From Synechococcus sp. CBW1108 (GTDB taxonomy: Bacteria; Cyanobacteriota; Cyanobacteriia; PCC-6307; Cyanobiaceae): DNA of 64,000 nucleotides. Each line of letters starts with the position of its first letter. The stretch's first letter is position 1. The position numbers and the translations under genes were made by a program. The stretch is from positions 2,517,277-2,581,276 of the forward strand of contig NZ_CP060395.1 of NCBI RefSeq assembly GCF_015840335.1, in the 5' to 3' direction. The notes beneath the pieces are model-generated. The model was given only the letters and a program-made list of their open reading frames with translations. It made no database searches and was not told where the DNA came from. Shown piece after piece: positions 44,780 through 53,424 of the stretch.

Positions 44780-46198
44780 ATGGGCAAGGCGCATTTCGGC
44801 CTGATCGGGCTCGGGGTAATGGGTGAAAACCTGGTGCTCAATGCCGAGCGCAACGGTTATTCCTCGGTCGTCTACAACCGCACCTACGCCAAAACGGAAG
44901 AGTTCCTGGCCGGTCGAGGTTCCGGCAAGGACATCGTCGGCGCAGCGACCCTGCAGGATTTTGTGGCGGCACTGGAGCGCCCGCGGCGGATCCTGATGAT
45001 GGTCAAGGCCGGCCGGCCCGTTGACGACACCATTGAGGCGATCTCCCCCTACCTGGAAGAAGGGGACCTGCTGATCGACGGGGGCAATTCCCTCTATGCC
45101 GATACGGAACGTCGGGTGGCGGAGCTGGAACGCAAAAGCTTCGGTTATATCGGCATGGGTGTATCCGGCGGAGCCAAAGGGGCCCTGGAAGGGCCAAGCA
45201 TGATGCCCGGGGGCACCATGGCCGCCTACGACGCCATTGAACCCCTGGTGCGCAAGATGGCCGCCCAGGTTAGTGATGGGCCCTGTGTCACCTATATCGG
45301 CCCCGGCGGTGCCGGCCATTTCGTCAAAACCGTTCACAACGGCATCGAATACGCCATCGAGCAGATCCTGGCTGAGGCCTACGACTTGATGAAGCGGATC
45401 GCCGGCATGAACGGCGACCAGATGGCCGATGTGTTGGCTGGCTGGAATGACACCGAAGAACTCGCCTCCTTCCTGGTGGAGATCACCGAAGTGTGCCTGC
45501 GCACCAAGGATCCGGAGACCGGCGCCGATCTGGTCGAGGCGATCGTGGATGCGGCTGGCCAGAAAGGCACGGGCCTTTGGACCGTGGTCAGCGCCCTGGA
45601 GATGGGGGTGCCCGTACCGACGATCTACGCAGCTCTCAATGCCAGAGTCTTGAGCTCTCTGCGCCCCGAAAGGCTGGCCGCTGGCGCCATGCTGCCCGCG
45701 CCCCCAGCCCATTCCTTTTCCCTCGGTGAGCCGGCCGATGGTATGGCCCCCCTGCGGGATGCCTGCATCGCAGCCTGCATCGTCAGCTACGGCCAGGGCA
45801 TGGCCCTGCTGCAGGAGGCTTCAAAGCTGCACGATTACAACCTCAATTTCTCGGCGATCGGCCAGATCTGGAAGGGAGGCTGCATCATTCGGGCCCGATT
45901 GCTGCAACGCATTCAAAATGCCTACAGCGCCAACCCCACCCTGGCGAACCTGGTGCTTGATCCCTGGTTTGCCGAGCAAATCAACAGGCGCCTGCCCGGC
46001 CTGCGCCAGGTGGTGGCTGGAGCGGCCCTTGCGGGCATACCCGTGCCCTGTCTGAGTAGCACCCTCGACTACATCGACAGCTACCGCAGCGGCCGCCTCC
46101 CCCAGAACCTGGTGCAGGCGATGCGCGACTGCTTTGGCTCCCACACCTATGAGCGGACCGACAAACCCGGCAGCTTCCACACCGAATGGCTTGACTGA
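44780..46198 (+). CDS. gnd: 6-phosphogluconate dehydrogenase (decarboxylating)
   Basis: Gnd oxidises 6-phosphogluconate to ribulose 5-phosphate and CO2, making NADPH in the dark. The 472-residue enzyme has HFGLIGLGVMGENLVLNAER (NADP fold), IGMGVSGGAKGALEGPSMMP, YIGPGGAGHFVKTVHNGIEY with the catalytic Lys, and a C-terminal LPQNLVQAMRDCFGSHTYER. The ATG at 44780 was chosen. It is 35 bp upstream of pgl, the preceding enzyme of the same pathway. Confidence 0.97.
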   Translation: MGKAHFGLIGLGVMGENLVLNAERNGYSSVVYNRTYAKTEEFLAGRGSGKDIVGAATLQDFVAALERPRRILMMVKAGRPVDDTIEAISPYLEEGDLLIDGGNSLYADTERRVAELERKSFGYIGMGVSGGAKGALEGPSMMPGGTMAAYDAIEPLVRKMAAQVSDGPCVTYIGPGGAGHFVKTVHNGIEYAIEQILAEAYDLMKRIAGMNGDQMADVLAGWNDTEELASFLVEITEVCLRTKDPETGADLVEAIVDAAGQKGTGLWTVVSALEMGVPVPTIYAALNARVLSSLRPERLAAGAMLPAPPAHSFSLGEPADGMAPLRDACIAACIVSYGQGMALLQEASKLHDYNLNFSAIGQIWKGGCIIRARLLQRIQNAYSANPTLANLVLDPWFAEQINRRLPGLRQVVAGAALAGIPVPCLSSTLDYIDSYRSGRLPQNLVQAMRDCFGSHTYERTDKPGSFHTEWLD

Positions 46199-46232
46199 AG
46201 CACTGCCCCCCATCCCCCTTGCCCTTTTGTCC

Positions 46233-46970
46233 ATGACCTCCTCGCCCGCCCCGCCACCGAGCTACCGGGTGGTGGTGGCCGATTCGACTGAAGATCTGGC
46301 CCGTCGCACGGCCCAGACGATCGGCTCGGCGCTGGATTTGGTGCTGTCGCAGCGGGATCGGGCCCAGATCGCCCTGGCGGGGGGTGGTACCCCCCGAGCT
46401 GCCTATTGCCTTCTGGCCCAGCAGCATCTGCCCTGGGGGCGGGTGGATGTGCTGTTGGGTGATGAGCGCTGGGTTCCAGCGGACGATCCCTCCAGCAACG
46501 CCCGCATGGTGCGAGAAACCCTGATGGCCGCCGAACCCGGCAGCCATGCCTGCCTGCATGCGGTGCCAACTGGCCTGCCAACCCCGGAGCAGGGGGCCCA
46601 GGCCTACGCAGAGCTGCTGCACTATCTCTGTGGGGGCGAGCCGCCAGCCCTGGATTTGGTGCTCCTGGGCCTCGGCGACGATGGCCACACAGCTTCTCTG
46701 TTTCCGGGAACCGCCGCTCCCACCGTGGTGGATCGCTATGTGACCCTCGGTGAGGGCAAGGGGCTGCCCCGGGTAACCCTCACCGCGCCGACCCTCTCGG
46801 CGGCGCGGCAGGTGATATTCCTGGTGAGCGGCAGCGGCAAGGTGCAGGCGCTCAGGCGTTTACTCGATCCCCTGGAGGCCCCGGAGCGCACTCCTGCAAA
46901 GCTCGTGCGCCCCAGCGGCGAAGTGCTCATCCTGGCTGACCGGGCAGCGGCTGGGGGCCTGGAGCCGTGA
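46233..46970 (+). CDS. pgl: 6-phosphogluconolactonase
   Basis: Pgl hydrolyses 6-phosphogluconolactone between G6P dehydrogenase and Gnd. The 245-residue protein shows IALAGGGTPRAAYCLLA, VLLGDERWVPADDPSSNARM and LVLLGLGDDGHTASLFPGT, the DevB/NagB-like sugar isomerase motifs. Its length is normal. The ATG at 46233 follows gnd; the stop overlaps the GTG of the CIA30 gene (GTGA). Confidence 0.93.
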   Translation: MTSSPAPPPSYRVVVADSTEDLARRTAQTIGSALDLVLSQRDRAQIALAGGGTPRAAYCLLAQQHLPWGRVDVLLGDERWVPADDPSSNARMVRETLMAAEPGSHACLHAVPTGLPTPEQGAQAYAELLHYLCGGEPPALDLVLLGLGDDGHTASLFPGTAAPTVVDRYVTLGEGKGLPRVTLTAPTLSAARQVIFLVSGSGKVQALRRLLDPLEAPERTPAKLVRPSGEVLILADRAAAGGLEP

Positions 46971-47509
46971 TACCCATCGCCAGCGGGGACGGCTTTAGCG
47001 GATGGCATGCCCTCAATGACACGGTGATGGGTGGTCGCAGCCAGGGAAGCTGCCGCATAGGCCCTGGGGGACTTGTGTTTGAGGGCACCGTGATCGAGGC
47101 GGGTGGTGGCTTCATCAGCTGCCGATCCCCCCTGTTTTCCCCCCCGCTTGATCTTTCTGCCTGCCTCGGCCTGGAGCTGGAACTGGTGGGCGAGGGGCGG
47201 CGTTTCAAGCTCGCCGTGGCCTGCGCCGATGGTCTGGCGGGATTGACCAACCTGATCCCAGGAGGCCTGCGTTGGGTGTTTGAGTTCGCTACGGAGGCCA
47301 CTGGCTCCAGTGTGATCCGGATTCCCTTCGCCGATCTGCGGCCTTCGGTGCGAGCCAAACCCGTGGGTTTGCCGTTGCGCTTCGATCCGAGCCGCATCAC
47401 CCGGCTGCAAGTGCTGCATTCCCGTTTCGCCGATGATGGGGGGCCGAATACGGGTTTTCGAGCCGGCGAGATCCATCTCGAATTGCATGCAATCCGTGGC
47501 TTTGTCTGA
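46967..47509 (+). CDS. CIA30-family (NDUFAF1-like) protein
   Basis: The 180-residue protein has the CIA30 domain signature WHALNDTVMGGRSQGSCRI followed by GGFISCRSP and a beta-sandwich of alternating hydrophobics. In mitochondria CIA30 helps assemble complex I. In cyanobacteria the role of these proteins is not settled, though a link to NDH-1 or other complex assembly is possible. Its GTG overlaps the pgl stop, so the gene shares the pentose-phosphate operon. The 3' end overlaps the next gene. Confidence 0.85.
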   Translation: MIPIASGDGFSGWHALNDTVMGGRSQGSCRIGPGGLVFEGTVIEAGGGFISCRSPLFSPPLDLSACLGLELELVGEGRRFKLAVACADGLAGLTNLIPGGLRWVFEFATEATGSSVIRIPFADLRPSVRAKPVGLPLRFDPSRITRLQVLHSRFADDGGPNTGFRAGEIHLELHAIRGFV

Positions 47510-47888
47510 GCCCCTTGCCGCCAACCTGCCCCAGCTGGTGGCAGCGGCAGCCGACCTTTGCCGCAAGCCCCTGAGACATGCGGTTGTTCCCATCTCAGAC
47601 CAGTCGGCAGAGCAGGAATTCATACTGCGCCTGGAGGCCCGCAACCTTGACGGTGTGCGCTGCGCTGAGCAGGACCTTGAGCTGGAGATCTATCCCAGTG
47701 GCCAAGCCCTGAACCTCACCCTGGCCTGGAGCAACGATCCCGATCGCCCCCTGCTCTGGCATGGCAGTCACCCGGTGTGGATGGAGGCTGGCACGGGATT
47801 GCGCTGTGTGCGGCCCCAGGATGGGGCCCCGCTTGAAAGCCTGGCCCGACGTCTCAGGGCCCAGCTGGCCTTTATGCCTGGTCTGTGA
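47487..47888 (+). CDS. Conserved-looking hypothetical protein
   Basis: The 133-residue protein (ATG at 47487) overlaps the CIA30 gene by 23 bp in a different frame and the convergent ilvD 3' end by 17 bp. It has no membrane segment. Its second half, [20 protein letters not shown] with [18 protein letters not shown], looks like a small beta-rich domain. I do not recognise a named family. Its tight overlap with the CIA30 gene suggests a linked role. Confidence 0.65.
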   Translation: MQSVALSEPLAANLPQLVAAAADLCRKPLRHAVVPISDQSAEQEFILRLEARNLDGVRCAEQDLELEIYPSGQALNLTLAWSNDPDRPLLWHGSHPVWMEAGTGLRCVRPQDGAPLESLARRLRAQLAFMPGL

Positions 47889-49542
47889 CTGCCCCCAGGC
47901 TGCTGCTGCTCACCTGGCGGGCGTATTTACCGAGCACCCCGGTTTTGTAGCGCGGTTCGGGCTGGACCCAGCTGGAGCGGCGACGGGCCAGCTCGATATC
48001 GTCCACGTTCAGCTGGATCAGCAGCTTGTTGGCATCTACGGTGATGTTGTCGCCTTCCTCCACCAGGGCGATGGTGCCGCCCACGGCGGCTTCGGGAGCC
48101 ACATGGCCCACCACCAGGCCAAAGGAGCCACCGGAGAAGCGTCCATCGGTGATCAGCGCCACCGAATCGAGCAGCCCCTGGCCCACGATTGCAGCGGTGG
48201 GGCTGAGCATCTCCCGCATGCCTGGGCCGCCCACCGGACCCTCCTGGCGCACCACCACCACATCACCGGGCTTGATCTGCTTGTCGAGGATGGCGGCAAG
48301 GCAGGTTTCTTCGCTCTCAAATACCCGAGCCGGGCCGGTAATGACTGGATTTTTGACACCGCTGATCTTGGCCACAGCACCCTCGGTCGCCAGGTTGCCC
48401 TTGAGAATTGCCAAGTGGCCCTTGGCATAGAGGGGATTGCTCAGGGGCCGGATCACGTCCTGGCCAGCTGGCGGCTCAGCCGGAACATCGACCAGGACCT
48501 CCTGGAGGGACTTGCCTTCGATCGTGCGGCAATCCCCGTGCAGCAGTCCCGCATCCAGCAACAGCTTCATCACCTGGGGGATACCGCCGGCCTGGTGCAG
48601 ATCCACGGTCACATAGCGGCCGCTTGGTTTGAGGTCGCAGATCACAGGTACCCGCTGGCGGATCGTCTCAAAGTCGTCGATCGTCAGTTCGACTCCGGCC
48701 GTGCGGGCCGCCGCCAGTAGGTGCAGCACCGAATTGGTGGAGCCGCCCACCGCCATGATCACGGTTATGGCATTTTCGAAGGCCTGGCGGGTCATCAGAT
48801 CCCGGGGGCAGATATTGGCTTGGATCGCCTCGGCCAGTACCTCGGCGCTGCGGGCGGCGGAATCGGCCTTCTCCGGATCCTCAGCGGCCATGGTGGAGCT
48901 GTAGGGGAGGCTCAGGCCCATCGCCTCAAACGCCGCGCTCATCGTGTTGGCAGTAAACATGCCACCGCAACTGCCGGCGCCGGGGCAGGCATTCTTTTCG
49001 ATCGCAGTTAGCTCCTGCTCGTCGATGCGGCCGCCGCTGTACTGGCCTACCGCTTCAAAGGCACTCACTACGGTGAGGTCGCAGGCGCCGAGCTTGCCCG
49101 GCTTGATCGTGCCGCCATACACAAAGATCGACGGGATGTCCATGCGTGCCATGGCCAGCATGGCGCCGGGCATGTTCTTGTCACAGCCGCCGATAGCCAG
49201 CAAGCCATCCATGCTTTGGGCGCTGCAGGCGGTTTCGATCGAATCCGCGATCACCTCCCGGCTCACCAGGGAATACTTCATTCCCTCGGTGCCCATCGAG
49301 ATGCCATCGCTCACCGTGATGGTGCCGAACATCTGGGGCATGGCCCCGGCGCCATGGGCAGCCGCTTCGGCCCGGTGAGCCAGGTCGTTGAGGCCCAGGT
49401 TGCAGGGCGTGATTGTGCTGTAAGCGTTGGCGATGCCGATGATCGGCTTGTTGAAATCGCCATCACCGAAGCCCACGGCACGCAGCATGGCCCGGTTGGG
49501 AGAGCGCTGGATCCCCTGGGTAATCGCGGCGGAGCGGAGCAT
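47872..49542 (-). CDS. ilvD: Dihydroxy-acid dehydratase
   Basis: IlvD dehydrates dihydroxyvalerate and dihydroxymethylvalerate in branched-chain amino acid synthesis. The 556-residue enzyme has the three expected Fe-S ligands, Cys47 (ITPCN), Cys120 ([13 protein letters not shown]) and Cys192 ([16 protein letters not shown]). [20 protein letters not shown] and [11 protein letters not shown] are also conserved. The start ATG at 49542 matches the family N-terminus ([20 protein letters not shown]). A small hypothetical gene lies just upstream on the same strand. Confidence 0.97.
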   Translation of the reverse strand: MLRSAAITQGIQRSPNRAMLRAVGFGDGDFNKPIIGIANAYSTITPCNLGLNDLAHRAEAAAHGAGAMPQMFGTITVSDGISMGTEGMKYSLVSREVIADSIETACSAQSMDGLLAIGGCDKNMPGAMLAMARMDIPSIFVYGGTIKPGKLGACDLTVVSAFEAVGQYSGGRIDEQELTAIEKNACPGAGSCGGMFTANTMSAAFEAMGLSLPYSSTMAAEDPEKADSAARSAEVLAEAIQANICPRDLMTRQAFENAITVIMAVGGSTNSVLHLLAAARTAGVELTIDDFETIRQRVPVICDLKPSGRYVTVDLHQAGGIPQVMKLLLDAGLLHGDCRTIEGKSLQEVLVDVPAEPPAGQDVIRPLSNPLYAKGHLAILKGNLATEGAVAKISGVKNPVITGPARVFESEETCLAAILDKQIKPGDVVVVRQEGPVGGPGMREMLSPTAAIVGQGLLDSVALITDGRFSGGSFGLVVGHVAPEAAVGGTIALVEEGDNITVDANKLLIQLNVDDIELARRRSSWVQPEPRYKTGVLGKYARQVSSSSLGAVTDQA

Positions 49543-49595
49543 GGCAGTGGGTCGGCTTCAGAAAACCTACCGACCGGACCAAACCAGGCCCGCAT

Positions 49596-49886
49596 TCAGC
49601 CCCGGGTATTCATGGTTTCCAACTGGCGGCGCACATCCTCGATTGCCTGATTTAGTTCATGCACCCGGTCATGGAGCTCCCGGTCTGGAGCTGCTTCCAG
49701 GGCGGCGGGCGGCGGCGGCGGGTTGGCCCCCTGGCGCCTGGCCTGGCGCTTGCCCTGGCGCCGCTGCTCCGCCTCGGCCAGCAACCACCAACCCAGCCCG
49801 GCAGCACCGAGTGCGGCGCCGGCCAGCAGGATCAGCATCGAACCGCTGGCTCCCGAATTGGATTTGCCGTTGCGATCACCCATCAT
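49596..49886 (-). CDS. Small membrane protein with C-terminal coiled coil
   Basis: The 96-residue protein starts MMGDRNGKSN. It has one hydrophobic span (about 16-34, SMLILLAGAALGAAGLGWWL), a basic stretch (QRRQGKRQARRQG), a proline run and a C-terminal amphipathic helix (RELHDRVHELNQAIEDVRRQ). This looks like a single-pass protein with a cytoplasmic coiled coil. No function is known. It lies 53 bp upstream of ilvD on the same strand. Confidence 0.65.
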   Translation of the reverse strand: MMGDRNGKSNSGASGSMLILLAGAALGAAGLGWWLLAEAEQRRQGKRQARRQGANPPPPPAALEAAPDRELHDRVHELNQAIEDVRRQLETMNTRG

Positions 49887-49908
49887 CCTGATCCAGATTA
49901 GTGCCAGC

Positions 49909-50574
49909 CTAGGGAGTAGGAACAGCCATTTCGAGCAGCGGGCCAACGAAAAGACGCTCGGCTACAACGCCAATGCCGGGGACAATCTGGCCGTCCCCGT
50001 CTAGTTCGGGATCGATGCCAGCGGTGTAAATGGTGAGATCACCGTGGCGTTCGCCCACTAACTGCAGGCCCGGCCCGGAGGCCAGGGCGGTGACAACACG
50101 CAGCCGATCCCCACGCACCCCAAGCTCGGCCAGGCGATCCAGCACCTGGTTCAGGCTTTCTCCCGTGGCCACAGTTGCGCAGAAAACCAGCACCCCGGAG
50201 CGGGGGGGGATTGGCCTTTCCAGGCCCCTGATTCCCTGCTGCTGCAGCCCTAGATGCCGCACCTGGGCGCTTGGAATCACCGCTTGGGCCCCCTGCCAAA
50301 GCCCTAGGCCTGCGGTGAGTAGGGGAAGGGCCAGCAGGGGCACGTCCCCATCGACGATCTCTGCCTGGGTGGCGGCCAGGGGGGAGTCCACCTGGATGGA
50401 ACGATGGGGCAGCCAGTCCCTGAGGGCTTCGTAGCTGAGCCAGCGTCCGAGTTCGGTGGTGGCGCTCGCGTACAGCGGCCCAGGGGTGTGGCGGTCCCGG
50501 AGCACGGCCAGCCAGTGGCCGATCAGGGGGTGGGGTGGAACCACCACCCGCAGGGCCATGGCCATGGTTGACAT
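49909..50574 (-). CDS. Uracil phosphoribosyltransferase-like protein
   Basis: The 221-residue protein resembles UPRT overall: LALPLLTAGLGLWQGAQAVI matches the N-terminal core, and GIDPELDGDGQIVPGIGVVA matches the uracil-binding C-terminus. The PRPP-binding stretch, normally VDPMLATGGS, reads FCATVATGES here, so the Asp is missing. Either the protein binds its substrates in a changed way or it is not a UPRT. Cyanobacterial homologues are commonly annotated upp, but this motif casts doubt on activity. The ATG at 50574 gives MSTMAMALRV. Confidence 0.65.
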   Translation of the reverse strand: MSTMAMALRVVVPPHPLIGHWLAVLRDRHTPGPLYASATTELGRWLSYEALRDWLPHRSIQVDSPLAATQAEIVDGDVPLLALPLLTAGLGLWQGAQAVIPSAQVRHLGLQQQGIRGLERPIPPRSGVLVFCATVATGESLNQVLDRLAELGVRGDRLRVVTALASGPGLQLVGERHGDLTIYTAGIDPELDGDGQIVPGIGVVAERLFVGPLLEMAVPTP

Positions 50575-50604
50575 AACTTGAGGTGTCAGCCTAATAGCCC
50601 GCCC

Positions 50605-51093
50605 ATGGCCCCTCTTTTGACAGCCCTCGCCACCGTGATGGCCTGGCTGCTGGTGCTGGCGCCTGCCTGGGCCATCACGGCACCTGAGCTGCGCAGCCAA
50701 AGATCGCTTCAGGATCTTCAGCCCAACATGCATGGCCGCAACCTCCAGCAAGCTGAATTTCTCAAGGCATCCCTGGCTGGCTTTGATTTCAGTGACAGCG
50801 ACCTGCGCGGCGCGGTTTTCAACAACAGCGACCTGCGCGGCGCCGATCTGCAGCAGGCAAACCTCGATGACAGCGTCGCCTTCGCCAGCCACTTTGAAGA
50901 TGCGGATCTGCGCGGAGCGCTGCTGCGCAACGCGATGATGCTGCAGAGCCATTTCAAAGGAGCTTCGATCGAAGGGGCGGATTTCACCGACGCCGTGCTC
51001 GATATGCCGGAGAAAAAGGCCCTCTGCCTGCGTGCGGCCGGTACCAATCCAGTCTCCGGAGTGGCCACCCGAGAGAGCCTGGCCTGCCGCTAG
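50605..51093 (+). CDS. Secreted/lumenal pentapeptide-repeat protein
   Basis: The 162-residue protein has a signal peptide (MAPLLTALATVMAWLLVLAP, cleavage near AWA). About ten pentapeptide units of the A(D/N)LxX type follow (SDLRGAVF, SDLRGADLQ, DADLRGALL, ASIEGADFT). Such repeats form a right-handed quadrilateral beta-helix. The C-terminus with two Cys (ALCLRAAGTNPVSGVATRES, then LACR) is typical of thylakoid-lumen pentapeptide proteins. Its partner is unknown. Confidence 0.82.
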   Translation: MAPLLTALATVMAWLLVLAPAWAITAPELRSQRSLQDLQPNMHGRNLQQAEFLKASLAGFDFSDSDLRGAVFNNSDLRGADLQQANLDDSVAFASHFEDADLRGALLRNAMMLQSHFKGASIEGADFTDAVLDMPEKKALCLRAAGTNPVSGVATRESLACR

Positions 51094-51111
51094 GGATGAA
51101 GCCAGATAGCA

Positions 51112-51240
51112 TTGACATCCCGGTTTCGGTGGGGAACAGCCACCGGAGGTAAGGGGGAAAGTCCGGTGTGAATCCGGCACTGTCCCGCAGCTGTGAAGGC
51201 GTGTCCCCGGACCGTCCAGTCAGAACGCCCGCCGGTTTTG
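51112..51240 (+). promoter_or_regulatory. Cobalamin (B12) riboswitch upstream of hupE-cobW
   Basis: The 5' UTR carries the class's landmarks in order: a paired GGTGGGG/CACC arm, the core GGGAAAGTCCGGTGTGAATC, CCCGCAGCTGTGAAGG, and the B12-box AGTCAGAACGCCCGCCG (51218-51234). The first coding ATG follows about 30 bp later (51267). It would switch off hupE-cobW when cobalamin is abundant, which fits a cobalt-uptake role. Confidence 0.9.
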
Positions 51241-51266
51241 TTCTTCCTACGGCGCGGACCGGCTCC

Positions 51267-51956
51267 ATGAAAGTTTCCACGCACCAGCCCTCCGGCCTGA
51301 GCGCCCCAGGGCTGCCCAGTCCTTCACTTTTCAGTTCTTTACTTTTCAGCCCCTCACTTTTCAGGCCTTACCTTTGGCTTGCAGCAGCCCTGGTGGCTTC
51401 GCCGCTGCTGTTCAGCTCGCCTGCTCTGGCCCACCACTTCGCCGATCTGGGCCAGATGAAGCCCACCTTGAGCAACGGTGTGCTGAGCGGGCTGGCCCAC
51501 CCCCTGCTGGGCCCAGATCACCTCCTTTTCCTGCTGGCACTCTCCCTGGTGGCTCTGCAGTGTCGTTGGGGTTGGGCCCTGGGTTTGCTCCTCGTTGGTT
51601 TGCTTGGTGGGGCAGCAGGTCTGGCCTGGCCTGGCCTGCCGGGGGCCGAGGCGCTGGTGGCCTGCACCCTGGTTGTGGAGGCCCTGGTGCTACTGCGCCG
51701 CCTGCCCCCAGTGTTGCTGTTGCCTGCGATTGCTCTGCATGGCTACGTGCTGAGCGTGCCGGTGTTCGGCTGGTCAACCATGCCGGTGGCTGCCTATGGG
51801 GCCGGACTGCTGCTTAGCCAGGGCAGCCTGCTACTGGTTGCCCTCTGGTTGCTGCGCCCGATCGCCAAACGCCTCTCCCCAGCGAATTTGCGCTGGCTGG
51901 CCCTGGCCCTGGCCGCCTGCGGAACCACCTGGGCTTTCTCAGCCTGGGCAGGCTGA
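51267..51956 (+). CDS. hupE: HupE/UreJ-family metal transporter (probable cobalt uptake)
   Basis: The 229-residue membrane protein has a signal peptide (cleaved near ALA|HHFADLG) and about six spans. It contains the family motif His78-Pro-x4-Asp84-His85 (LAHPLLGPDHLLFLLAL). HupE/UreJ proteins carry nickel or cobalt; the cobalamin riboswitch upstream points to cobalt. The N-terminus contains a 15-bp tandem repeat, 3 copies. The ATG at 51267 was chosen. cobW follows after 1 bp. Confidence 0.88.
   Translation: MKVSTHQPSGLSAPGLPSPSLFSSLLFSPSLFRPYLWLAAALVASPLLFSSPALAHHFADLGQMKPTLSNGVLSGLAHPLLGPDHLLFLLALSLVALQCRWGWALGLLLVGLLGGAAGLAWPGLPGAEALVACTLVVEALVLLRRLPPVLLLPAIALHGYVLSVPVFGWSTMPVAAYGAGLLLSQGSLLLVALWLLRPIAKRLSPANLRWLALALAACGTTWAFSAWAG
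51321..51365 (+). repeat. Three copies of a 15-bp tandem repeat within hupE
   Basis: ACTTTTCAG occurs at 51326, 51341 and 51356, exactly 15 bp apart. The in-frame period of 15 bp encodes pentapeptides close to PSLFS in the signal-peptide region. The period preserves the frame, so copy number could change by slippage without a frameshift. Confidence 0.85.
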
Positions 51957-51957
51957 G

Positions 51958-53046
51958 ATGCAGGCAGTAACAAAACGCCTTCCCGTCACCGTGGTGACTG
52001 GCTTTTTGGGCGCTGGCAAAACAACCCTGCTGCGCCACCTGCTTCTCCATGGCGGCCAGCGGCTGGCCGTGCTGGTCAATGAGTTCGGGGAGGTGGGCAT
52101 CGATGGGGCACTCCTGCGCAGCTGTGGCTTTTGTCCTGATGAGGAGCTCGATTCCAGGCTGGTGGAACTGGCCAACGGCTGCCTCTGCTGCACGGTTCAA
52201 GACGAGTTCCTGCCCACCATGGAACGGCTGCTGGAGCGGGCTGACAGCCTTGACGGCATCGTGGTTGAAACCAGTGGTTTAGCCCTTCCAGAACCACTGA
52301 TCGCGGCCTTGAATTGGCCCGACATCCGTACCCGGATCAGGCTCAACGGGGTGGTGGCCGTCGTCGACGGCGAGGCCCTGGCCGCTGGTGCGGTGGTGGC
52401 CAACCCGGCCGCCCTAGAGGCCCAGCGCCTCTCCGATCCCAGCCTGGACCACGCCAGTGATATCGATGAACTCTTCGGCGAACAGCTGGAAGCGGCCGAT
52501 CTGGTTTTGATCAGCAGGGCGGACTGTCTCTCCAAGGATGCCCTTGAGGGGGTCGAACGGCAGCTAGCCCCCCGTCTTCGCTCCGGCGCCGCCGTGGTTC
52601 CGATGGGGCGGGGGGAGGTATCTCCCGAACTGGTTTTGGGCATGGCCCTCTCCAGCAGCCCAGCAGCTGGAGAGGGCCACGACCACAGCCACGGGGGCGA
52701 CACCCACGAGCACAGCCACGTGCACAGCCACGTTGCAATTGAATCGGTGGCCCTGCAGCTAGGCGGAATATTTGAGCGCCCAGCCCTGGAAGAAAAGTTG
52801 CACCACCTGCTGCTCCAGCCTGGACTGATCAGGGTCAAGGGCCTGTTGTGGAGCCCCGGCAAGGCCCGTCCCCTGCAGATCCAGGCCGTGGGCGCCCGCC
52901 TGGAGTGCTGGTATGAAGCTGGGGCCATAGGCTCCCAGTCCGGTCAGACGGGGCGATTACCCGGCCTGGAGTTGGTGTTTCTGGGCTTCCAACTCAATCG
53001 CCCAGCCATCGAAGCATTGCTGCTCGAGGGGGTTACACCGCCCTGA
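51958..53046 (+). CDS. cobW: CobW-family metallochaperone GTPase
   Basis: The 362-residue G3E GTPase has P-loop GFLGAGKTTLL (about 15-25), Cys75-x-Cys77-Cys78 in ELANGCLCCTV for metal binding, and a His-rich loop (HDHSHGGDTHEHSHVHSH) for metal storage. CobW proteins deliver Co(II) for cobalamin, while related ones handle zinc. The riboswitch and HupE upstream favour cobalt here. The C-terminal domain (GIFERPALEEKLHHLLL) is typical. It begins right after hupE. Confidence 0.92.
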   Translation: MQAVTKRLPVTVVTGFLGAGKTTLLRHLLLHGGQRLAVLVNEFGEVGIDGALLRSCGFCPDEELDSRLVELANGCLCCTVQDEFLPTMERLLERADSLDGIVVETSGLALPEPLIAALNWPDIRTRIRLNGVVAVVDGEALAAGAVVANPAALEAQRLSDPSLDHASDIDELFGEQLEAADLVLISRADCLSKDALEGVERQLAPRLRSGAAVVPMGRGEVSPELVLGMALSSSPAAGEGHDHSHGGDTHEHSHVHSHVAIESVALQLGGIFERPALEEKLHHLLLQPGLIRVKGLLWSPGKARPLQIQAVGARLECWYEAGAIGSQSGQTGRLPGLELVFLGFQLNRPAIEALLLEGVTPP

Positions 53047-53062
53047 GGGGGGGGTAGCCAGT

Positions 53063-53352
53063 TCAATCGAGGGGAATGTCGCCCTGGGCACAAACCCCGT
53101 TCCAACAGAGGGCCGGGCCGGCAATCCAGCTGGTTTGCACCGGAATCCAGCCCTTACCCCGGGGCAACTTGCTCAGGGGACCATCTGGCGGATTGTTCAT
53201 CGTCACGGTGCCGCTGCCGTCGTGGCGAAAGCTAATCCGACTCCCCGCCACCCGAATTTCCCAACGTTCACCGGGGCTTTCCACGACCATGGTGCAGTTT
53301 TGCCACGGCCCATCCCCCAGGCGACAGCGCAGGGGCACGGGCTCGGCGGCTA
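53063..53352 (-). pseudogene. Mature part of a secreted-protein gene split by IS630
   Basis: The minus-strand frame reads AEPVPLRCRLGDGPWQNCTM through to CWNGVCAQGDIPLD and a stop, about 96 residues. It lacks its own start and enters the IS630-like element at the TA 53351-53352. Removing the element joins it in frame with the signal-peptide part at 55749-55842, restoring PAALA|AEPVPLR. Four Cys and a beta-rich pattern suggest a small periplasmic or lumenal protein. The function is unknown. Confidence 0.75.
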
Positions 53353-53424
53353 GTATGCCGTCCCGGAAATAACAGATAGAATTCGGAGTGTCACCCGAGG
53401 TGCCCCTTGGCGCTTGGACGTCCG

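Noticed and set aside
51100-51266. Short coding frame inside the riboswitch, extending hupE upstream
   Set aside because: The frame crosses the conserved riboswitch core; the ATG at 51267 begins a normal signal peptide.
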